Below, in pieces: positions 55,673 to 64,000 of a DNA stretch of 64,000 nt (its first letter is position 1; each line of letters opens with the position of its first letter). Where the stretch lies: contig CM042955.1 in assembly GCA_023678885.1 (NCBI GenBank), forward strand, positions 32,396,088-32,460,087, written 5' to 3'. The notes below the pieces were generated by a model, which worked only from the letters and a program-made list of their open reading frames with translations, was not told the DNA's origin and made no database searches. Source of the DNA: Pogostemon cablin. Its lineage: Eukaryota > Streptophyta > Magnoliopsida > Lamiales > Lamiaceae. The translations under genes and the position numbers were made by a program.

Positions 55673-57880
55673 AGATGTATGATAATATTATATTCACAAA
55701 AACTAATGTAAGAATCGAATTTATGCTTTAATACAATAATAAAGAGTTAGTTTTTAGTACAAAGTGTAATACTATTACTTTTAATGAACTATTCCAATTA
55801 GAATAACCCTATAGTATGTACTAAAAAATAATTCTCACATGTTATAATAAGAAATCCAATCCAATATAATGCACCATACACAACTAGAATTTTTACCCGT
55901 GCGTTGCACGAGATTGTATTTAACAATATTTTTTTAATATATTATACTAATTATTTTAAATACGAATAAAGTTTTAAAACCTTATTTCGAAGTTGTATAA
56001 TCATGAAGAAGTTATTCATATTTGTTGATCTGTAATCTAAAATCTCACAAAACGCACCAAATTTGTGACTAAAAGTGGGGTTCTTTTTTAAAAAATTGGG
56101 TGCATTTTACAACAATACTTAAAAGTGTTTTTTTTTTTGCAATTTCAAAAAAGATTGTAATTAATTTGCAATAAGAGTAAAGTTCGTTCTTTTTTTGCAA
56201 TTAATCCAACATTTAAATATCCTCATGGGGCACACAACACTAATACAACTACCCACTATACATTAAAATATTATTTCTCTAACCTCAATACACATTAAAA
56301 TATTATATTTTTTAATTCATGTGCAAAAAATAAAAATAAACATTTATATGGGACATAACAATTTATTTATTATCCAAAAATATGACATTAGTTATCAATT
56401 TTACTCTCACAACTTTTTAAATTTTCATTATTAATTTTTAAAAATACAAAATTAGTTATTAACTTCGAATGACTCTTTCATTTTTTGGTTCAAGAACTTT
56501 TTACTTTTTCAATATTAATTATCAATTTTATTCTAATAACTTCTTAAATTTTCAGTGTTAGTTCTTTTGCAAAAACTTTGCAACTCTCATCTATTCCTCA
56601 TGCCCTATATATAAATTTAGTAAAATTGGAGAAATTTTATTTGACTAAAATTTGATTTATCCAAAGCTAAATAACAAAATTGTTACTTTCTCATGATTAA
56701 TTGTTTATTAAATATCATAAACTATTTAAATGATAAAAAAAATAGCATAAATAGCATCATACTATATAAGCGGAAATGACAGCATTAGAAGTGCCATAAC
56801 GAATTGAAGCACTATATTAGTATTTAACTTACACAATTTTTATATATAGCTCTTGCTAATTTATTTTTCTACCAACAATTCATACCTAAAAATTTACACC
56901 TCATGATCAATAATAATATACTACGATCATGACAAAGGATCAAAATTTTATTATAATAAAAGTTATTTTAATTGATTGTTAGTTTTTTAATATTGAACAT
57001 TTAATGGTTCAAAAACTAACAACCAATTCACAGAAGAGTTTTAAAATAACGCGTGTACAAATTAAAAATATAATTTAGGGCAAACACTTGCATGAAATTG
57101 TCTTTCAAAATGAGTAATGAACACTTTAAATGTTCATTGATGTAGAAATGATATTTACTACTACAACACATACTGTGACAATAGACTAATATATATATAT
57201 ATATACCTTCATTGATACATATATTTTTCCTAGAAACCAAACAAACAACCTCAAATTCGCCTGAAAAATAGTCTACTTCTACTCTTTTATAAATTGTGAA
57301 AGCTGTGAGTATGTGCTGCTGCAAAAAAAATCTTAAATCGTATCTCTTCTTCCTTCTTAGCAAAGTTGTTTCCAAAATGTGGCAAATGAGGTTATATCCA
57401 GAAATTGTGGCGTAACATCATGTACCACAAAAATATCACAATAACCTAAAAACACTGTATAACTAAAGAAAATATGAAATGTATCTTAGATATATCCAGA
57501 AATTGACCAGTTTTGCTATTAATAGATATTAATAGATTTCACATTTAATAAATTTAGAAGTCTCCTTGGAAAAAAAATGTTAAACTCAAACGTAATAGAC
57601 AACAAACCATACAAAAAATAATCTTTCTTACAAAGTAATGATGTTAATATTTTTGCAAGGTATTTCCTAAATCATGTGCAAGGATAAACTAAGAAAGAAT
57701 CGGCATAAACACATCAAACTCAGCTTCTTTAAATATATACTCTGTTCTCATTCCTACTACTTCTGAGACATCTCACACTATAAATGCAAAATTCACAGAA
57801 ACTAAAATTTGTTTAGAAGATTCTCCAAGAATAAGATACATAAGCAAGAACTGTTGGCATCTAGACTTCATGAGTTGGGA
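55521..57880. other. AT-rich intergenic with Stowaway remnants
   Basis: Near 55523 the phrase CTTCCTTCGTAAAGAGCCTC and near 56240 ACTAATACAACTACCCACTA are remnants of the Stowaway subfamily seen at 2454-2676. No intact ends are present. A (TA)n/(GATA)n tract lies at about 55640-55676. The - strand frame at 57028-57375 shows no domain. Confidence 0.5.
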
Positions 57881-57884
57881 TAAC

Positions 57885-58200
57885 AAATCAAAATAAAATA
57901 ATAGAGCTTTCCAACTCGTGACAATTCAATCCTATCACAAATGAAAGACTGCATTAAGTGATCACAGTACACAAAAAAATGACCACAATAAACGAAAAAT
58001 AATAATAGAATAAAATAATATAGCTTTCCAACTCGTGACAATTCAATCCTATCACAAATGAAAGACTGCATTAAGTGATCACAGTACACAAAAAAATGAC
58101 CACAATAAACGAAAAATAATAATAGAATAAAATAATAGAGCTCTCCAACTCGTGACAATTCAATCATATCACAAACTCAAGACTGCACTCAATTTAACCA
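57885..58200. repeat. 117-bp tandem repeat, about 2.6 copies
   Basis: CTTTCCAACTCGTGACAATT recurs at 57907, 58024 and, as CTCTCCAACTCG, at 58141: an exact 117-bp period. The first two units are nearly identical. Since 117 is a multiple of three, a repetitive 99-codon frame appears on the - strand. I do not regard it as a gene. Confidence 0.9.
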
Positions 58201-58311
58201 AATATCACAGTAATCTCAATATACAAAATAATGACCACAATAAACAAAAAACAATTTAGAATGATGACTATAACCATATTGCGACATCTAACAGTTCACA
58301 AAAAATAAACC

Positions 58312-58390
58312 TTATATTTGGCTAAATTGTGAATTGACATTTTTTTCTATAGCTTCCTCAAAAAGTCCCTTTCTAAACTGATCCCACCAC
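58312..58390 (-). pseudogene. Terminal exon-like island
   Basis: After an ATTCAG acceptor the - strand reads WWDQFRKGLFEEAIEKNV and NSQFSQI, then TAA. The charged, helical composition suits a real C-terminal exon, but I cannot name the family or join it to another exon. Confidence 0.35.
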
Positions 58391-58399
58391 CTGAATAGA

Positions 58400-60300
58400 A
58401 AGTTATAAAACAAAAAAATTATCAAACATATTGCTTGAATAAGAACTAATTGGTTTAATTTCCACATTAAATTTAAATTTCTTAAACCACTAAACTCATA
58501 AGCATTAAACATCAAATACCATATCAGTAAGTACAACAATGCATTTAACATGAAAACATTATTATCAAGATTAAGCACCGTTGTCAACCTTAAGAATAAA
58601 AAATGCACCTTACCATGCAAGTTTGATTATATTCTTAACAAAGATCAATCACTTTAAAATTATGGAATCCTAGTGGAGAATGTGTCGATCAGTGAGCAAC
58701 AATGTAAAACACAAAAGAGTTGAGTAATAAAGAAGTTTCCTTTGGTCCTCTAAATTAATAGCTAGTTTTCAAAAAACATCAAGAAGGGAAGTGGATCAAT
58801 ACTTTAAGCAGATTCATAAAACTCCTATATTTGCAAAATTATATCCATGAAACTGAATTTTATCAGAAAAAAGCACCTCAATGAGTTGATGAACGTTGAA
58901 AAGCAAGTAAAATAATCATGACAAATGAAGTAAATAAATAACTCAATCAATTCACACTACAATAGAAATAAAAATTTCAATTAAAACAATTACATGCCTA
59001 TAAATGGAAAAATTGTATTTGACAAAGTATCACTCTTGAATCACAGCCAATTCATCCTAGTCGTTTGTATTTGAATCCCCTAGCATTTATATATTCATTT
59101 ATATACGCTCATTGCAATATCCTACAACACCAGTTATTTAAAATATAAAAATCATCATCCAGACATAGGACACGTTTAACATAAATTACCAATAAACAGA
59201 ATTCCATGCAATGAAATACATTTGTTCCAATAATATCAACTGTCTAATTTTGGGCATAAATTAAAGATTCGAATACATTTTTTAATCTGATAACACACAT
59301 ATGTCCAATTTTGACCAAGTTAAGTTTCAACATCCACCTGTACCTCCAATGGTATTTCCTTTTATTAAGGTAAAAGTAGACTCATAACCCTTTAAATATG
59401 AAACCATACTTCTAAATATGAAATTGAGTCTGTAGACTGAAAAACAGAAAATTTCAGTTCATGCATGAAATAAAGTTACACATGGCTTCTTATAAAAATA
59501 AATTATACTCGAAACATATCAGTCAACCAAAACCACATCAAAACATTAACAAACTTATAATATTTTTTATCCACAACCCATGTTACTAATGAAAAGGCTG
59601 AAAAAAAAACCTAAAAACTACCACCAATGTTAAGTTTAGTTGCATCCACTAATTCATATATGGATATGAAATATTTAAAGTGGAACTAATTTAATCAATG
59701 ATATGAAGTATAGGTGATGGAACTAATTTATACATGTACAGAGAGTAAATGCAATATGATCAAGAACCATTTACTGAATTTGTTAAACTTGAAGGGCAGC
59801 TTCAGATCACCCTCACAATAACTCATTAACCACTGCCAAATTTCTTATTTTTTAATTTATTTAATGTGGAAACATACTTAATTATAAGAAATTGTAATAT
59901 TTTTTATAATACAAAACCTGACAGAATTTTTAAAACACACCACAGTATAATAAAATAAATCTCTAATTTAGGAATTATAAGGAGATTTCTTCAAGTCACT
60001 CTCAGTAGTTTTAAAAATGGGTTAATTGCAAAAAAAAAAAAAAAACACGAACTTTACGTCTATTGCAAATTAATGATTATCTTTGATAAATTACAAAAAA
60101 GAATACAACCTTTAAGTATTGTTACAAAACGCACCCAAATTCTAAAAAAAAAGCGGAAAACATGAAGTTGAACTTCAAAAGATTAATTGATCACAAAGCT
60201 CATGCCAACAACAAATAAAGATAGAATAGAATATGTAAATAATTAAAATCATAGGAAACATTGTTGGGACAGAATAAAGACAGAGCTAAATGGTTGCTTT
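58400..60300. other. Intergenic or intronic, no gene seen
   Basis: AT-rich sequence, intron-like in character. A 15-A run at about 60030-60044 is the only distinctive feature. No domain is recognisable. Confidence 0.45.
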
Positions 60301-60327
60301 CAAGAAGCTACAGATAAGAACGCACAC

Positions 60328-60417
60328 CTTCTTTACTGGCATCAAGATCATTATCGCTTAGGGCATTGTCAGATGTCCCCTTACGGGCTCCGATCAACAT
60401 CTTACCAAAGCTATAAC
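60328..60417 (-). pseudogene. Exon-like island, family not identified
   Basis: Between a TTGTAG acceptor and a GTGTGC donor the - strand reads YSFGKMLIGARKGTSDNALS and DNDLDASKE. Splice-site fit on both sides supports an exon. Acidic/Ser-rich text suggests a disordered region of a nuclear protein. No name can be given. Confidence 0.35.
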
Positions 60418-60536
60418 CTACAATGTCCAACTTTGAAAGGGAGAATAAAAAATGATATTTATGATATCCGTTGTCAAAGAATCATAAAAAGTACATTTGA
60501 CATATTCATTGTGGACTTCCTATTTCAATATGACAG

Positions 60537-60640
60537 TCAGCCAGTTCCATAAGTGCCAGATACTACACCAGAAGAGATGCTTGAGGAGCAACGCCATGCT
60601 TGACCTTCTTTTTTCTGATCTTCAACACTGACCACACAGA
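60537..60640 (-). other. Coding-like stretch, frame uncertain
   Basis: Two frames on the - strand look protein-like: VEDQKKEGQAWRCSSSISSG, and a basic KIRKKKVKHGVAPQASL that resembles a nuclear localisation signal. The surroundings suggest the same unidentified gene as the islands at 60.3 and 61.3 kb. Confidence 0.25.
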
Positions 60641-61185
60641 ACCAAATGAAATCAAAATAAAGATTAAAGATGTGAATATATATACATAAAAGAAACTGTT
60701 TAAGCATAACCAAATGGAACCAAATCAGAACATTGAACCAACATCTCAATAATAAAGAAAAAAAAAACTACACCATAAAATATGCATAAAAAAAAAATAA
60801 ATAAATAATCAAGTCTTTATTTCAGACATACAGGAACAACATAACCAGAAAGTATATGCTCACTTGATCAGTAAAATTATATTTAAAAAAAATGAATTAT
60901 TGAACATAAGTAACAAAAAATAATAATAAATTAGATGAGAACCAGTATTATAATTCTATAGTAAGACAACAAATAATGAATGGCATGTCAGACATCTGCA
61001 TATGCAACCAAACCTCTCCATCCTCAACAACATCTCCATCTTTATGTTCCTTATGCTTAGAGCTATAAAAAAGATCCCTCTATTTATTTTCTTTGGTTAT
61101 CAGTATTCACTTCACTAACCCATTCTTGCTTCTCCAACTATCATATTCAAGAAGAATTCTAAAATGTAAATTATGTAAAATTAAG

Positions 61186-61498
61186 TGCATTCCATTTTAT
61201 GCAAGTGCAAGAGCCTCTGCACCTGCTTCAACTTTTTGGAATCCATGTATCTATGAGATCTTGGACGGTCTTTCTCGTCATCATCAAAACTCGCATCATT
61301 AGAAGAATACATATGCCTCCTCTTATGCTTCTCACTCCTTTCCCTTAGCATCCTGTCCTATTCTAGAATAATTGACTCAGATCCATCAATATCAGCTTCA
61401 TTTATGTCATTCCTCTCTTTAACCTTTCTGTTTTTCACCCTGTCTTTACTTTGTCTACCTCTTTCCTTCTTCTTTCTATCTTTCCTATCTTTCTTAGC
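61186..61498 (-). pseudogene. Lys/Arg-rich exon with internal stop
   Basis: After a TTCTAG acceptor the - strand reads AKKDRKDRKKKERGRQSK, then ERNDINEADIDGSESIILE, a TAG at 61358-61360, then DRMLRERSEKHKRRHMYSS and DDDEKDRPRSHRY. The charged low-complexity style is that of nuclear or splicing-associated proteins. The in-frame stop suggests a decayed copy unless an exon border lies there. No family is assigned. Confidence 0.45.
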
Positions 61499-61839
61499 CT
61501 AGAAAAATTAATATTTTTTAACATATCTTGCTTTTGAGTAGGAATCCAAGCAATAAAATAAATGTCGCAATCCAGGGAAGATAGTGATGCAAGATATTTT
61601 TAAAAAATATTCATGCTTGCTTTTCCTTTCGCTAAAGATAGAGAACATTAATAAGATTTGCTTATCTTCTTCACAATTAGTTTGGCAGAATACATTTCCA
61701 GCACAAATCAAAGATAGTCACGTTAATTCACATGCTAATTTCAAGTTCTGCTAATCTATAATACATGGGACAGAAACGGCAAGGCTTCTGACAAAAAAAG
61801 GCCAAAGAAAAATATAAATAATTTGAATTTTGATTTATA

Positions 61840-62060
61840 AAGCCAATGTTTATTGTAGTTCAATCTATGATAACATCAAAAAAAATAAATATAGAGGATA
61901 GAGAAAAGGATACGAATAAGCAAACTTTAGTTTACCTTAAATTTGGATTTTGGTTAATGAAGCCAATGTTTATGGTAAATAGTTCAACTATGATGACATC
62001 AGAAAAAAAAATAGAGAGAATAGAGAAAATGATACGAATAAGCAAACTTTAGTTTACCTT
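61840..62060 (-). repeat. Direct duplication and short exon end
   Basis: About 120 bp containing AAGCCAATGTTTAT and ACGAATAAGCAAACTTTAGT TTACC (split by a space) is present twice in tandem. The second copy ends at a - strand GTAAAC donor after a Lys/Arg-rich exon end (RQKRERKLKDDK, to 62058). It may belong to the same gene as the island at 61.2-61.5 kb. Confidence 0.45.
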
Positions 62061-62649
62061 TGTCATCTTTTAGCTTCCGCTCTCTCTTTTGTCTTAATTT
62101 TAAGAATGACCTTTGTGAAATAGATACATCAACAAATTGAGCATTCATAAGTGAAGTACTTTTCATAAGTAAAGAATGACCTTTGTGAAATCATGGATAT
62201 AAATCCACCCAAGATTTGGACCTATAGAGTGTAAATTGATATATTCAAGTGTTCACAATTTCCATATATTCTGCTAATTTATTGACAGAAACATAACAAA
62301 TCCCACGTTTTACCCATATTACACACCAGCAACTGTTGATACACGCAATTAGTGTTTACTTCATTCCATACCATTCAGCCCGAATTATATATGAACTTAG
62401 CCAAGCACAAATTTCGCCTATTTCCTCTGGGATAGTATAGTGACCAAGGCGATAGGTTTTAAAAGTCACATCTTAAATTTTGTGGAAGACAACTTCTCTC
62501 GTCAATACCTTCTAGCTCGTTTGCACAAGGAAGCCTGCCACTAAATCCAACAACAACACTTAAATTAGGGAGAACATGTTCCCGTTTTCATATCAATATC
62601 AAAATTTCTAAAATACTTGGTATAAAGTTTTATAATGCTCAAAGAACTA

Positions 62650-62969
62650 CTCCCTCCGTCCCCCAAAGTATTTCACACTTTCCTTTTTCATCCGTCCCTC
62701 AAAGTATTTCACACTTTACTTTTACTAAATTTGGTAAAAATACATTATACTAATACTCACTTTTTACACATATCCCAATATAATACTTGCTTTTTCACAT
62801 CTCCCAAAAACTTTACACACTTTTTTCACATCTCTCAATAACTTTACACACCTTTTTCATTAAATCAACTAAAATATATATTCTCTTTCTTACTTTATAC
62901 ATAAAAATACAAAATTTTCTTAAACTCCGCGCACACCAATACGTGAAATACTTCCCGGGACGGAGGGAG
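62650..62969. mobile_element. Stowaway-like MITE, copy 2 (320 bp)
   Basis: Ends CTCCCTCCGTCCCCC and CGGGACGGAGGGAG, TA at 62648-62649 and 62970-62971. Nearly identical to 19621-19941 apart from one A deletion and a few substitutions. Confidence 0.92.
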
Positions 62970-63425
62970 TACATTTGAGCCTCAAGAGTAATAAAATTAT
63001 CTTCATGAACACATTCCAAACTGAATCAGAGGCGCTCTCCACTTTGTGACTATAGACTCTGCAAAATATGACATCTTTAAATGCAATTCTTAATGGTAGA
63101 TCGTTAGAACCAGTTTACACTTGAAGTACAACAATCTCGATTATAACCTTCTGATTATGGTAGAAAATGATGGTGGCCAGCAAAATGGGATATCTAAAGA
63201 ATCATGACAATTATGAAGTTAATGGAACAAAAAAGCAATTGTGAAAACTACATTCAAATTTTTTGGGTTGGATCAGATATACAAAATTTTTATCACAAAA
63301 AACCGAAAAGCACAACATTCAACAATCCATAGACTAACATCTAAATTTGAAGTAACAAAAATTATAAAGTGAAACCAAGGAAGCAAATACTTGATTTTAA
63401 AATAAATATATGAGAGAGGCGTCAC

Positions 63426-63514
63426 CTAGCACTTGGAATAATGTCTGCAAAATGAGGATTCAAAGCCTGTGGAATTTTGAGCCCTTTTTCCTTGAAACCA
63501 ACTGCTGCTACGAC
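63426..63514 (-). pseudogene. Exon-like island near the window edge
   Basis: Between a TTCCCAG acceptor and a GTGACG donor the - strand reads VVAAVGFKEKGLKIPQALNP and HFADIIPSA without a stop. The conserved-looking text makes a genuine exon likely. It could be an upstream exon of the gene whose Lys-rich exons lie at 61-62 kb, with more exons beyond the window. I do not recognise the protein. Confidence 0.45.
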
Positions 63515-64000
63515 CTGGGAATTTTAAGTTATGTCACTCTAAGCGGACTCAAACATAATCAGACACAGTATGTTTATTGTGGCAATATAAATATATAAGA
63601 AGTAATACAAAAGTCCATGTTTCATTTCATATACAATTAACTCGAGAGCATTGTATTGGAAGAAATTATTTATCGTGCAATTAGAAAATACATAAAAGGA
63701 TATGAAAGAGGCTCACATGAAGTGATTTCATATTTTTCGAGAGCATTGCATCGTGAAATTAGGAAATACAAATTAATTGGAAGCACTATACAAATACAAA
63801 TGTACATATAAGTAGAAAAACAAATAAAGTTTAAAAAATTATACGAACCGACATCTATATAACATCATATAAACTTTTGCAGTTAATAGACAAAGGAGTT
63901 ATTACAATAGGCTCACAGACCTATTTAAAAACAACGAACAAACATCTCAACAACATTAACAGGGGAGCAGTCAATGCTGGCTCACATGCCAATTCAGAAA
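63515..64000. other. Right edge, no gene seen
   Basis: AT-rich, intron-like sequence with two related phrases containing GAGAGCATTG and GTGAAATTAG / GTGCAATTAG (63640-63700 and 63735-63770), a small duplication. Confidence 0.4.

Noticed and set aside
57868..58167. 99-codon repetitive - strand frame
   Set aside because: It arises from the 117-bp tandem repeat whose length is divisible by three.

Overview
This is nuclear DNA from a flowering plant, probably a eudicot. It is AT-rich, its genes have short exons and GT-AG introns, it encodes a chloroplast NDH subunit, and it is packed with plant transposons. No organellar, bacterial or viral gene set is visible. The species cannot be fixed from the sequence; an asterid is a guess.

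Only two host genes can be reconstructed end to end. One is a PP2A B' (B56) regulatory subunit on the + strand at 11232-13479 (two exons, 490 aa). The other is the chloroplast NDH subcomplex B subunit PnsB3, a 2Fe-2S ferredoxin-like protein, on the - strand at 53220-54980 (six exons, 167 aa, one GC-AG intron). Exon-like islands on the - strand at 36.6-37.4/41.4-41.6 kb and at 58.3-63.5 kb look like parts of further genes or pseudogenes that I cannot name.

Layout. 1-10.6 kb: Stowaway-like MITEs, often nested, two 146-bp MITEs with 9-bp target duplications, a hAT-type MITE and an LTR-like segment. 10.6-13.5 kb: the PP2A gene. 14.0-18.0 kb: a complete but dead hAT transposon with TIRs and an 8-bp target duplication. 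19.95-32.34 kb: two abutting Helitrons on the - strand carrying host exon fragments, including recognisable RHD3 and SGT1 pieces. 32.3-37.4 kb: AT-rich repeats. 37.4-41.2 kb: a second, unrelated dead hAT element (TTF/DUF4371 type) whose left end is tandemly duplicated and carries a tRNA-like A-box/B-box module. 41.2-46.6 kb: low-complexity and tandem repeats. 46.6-51.7 kb: a Russian-doll insertion in which a young LTR retrotransposon encoding only Gag (TR-GAG type) sits inside a palindromic MITE. 51.7-53.2 kb: repeats. 53.2-55.0 kb: PnsB3. 55-64 kb: repeats, a 117-bp tandem array and unidentified exon islands.

The genes do not form a functional cluster. The main interest is the transposon biology: exact insertion boundaries are readable for most elements, which allows relative dating and shows exon capture, nested insertion and unusual subterminal structure.
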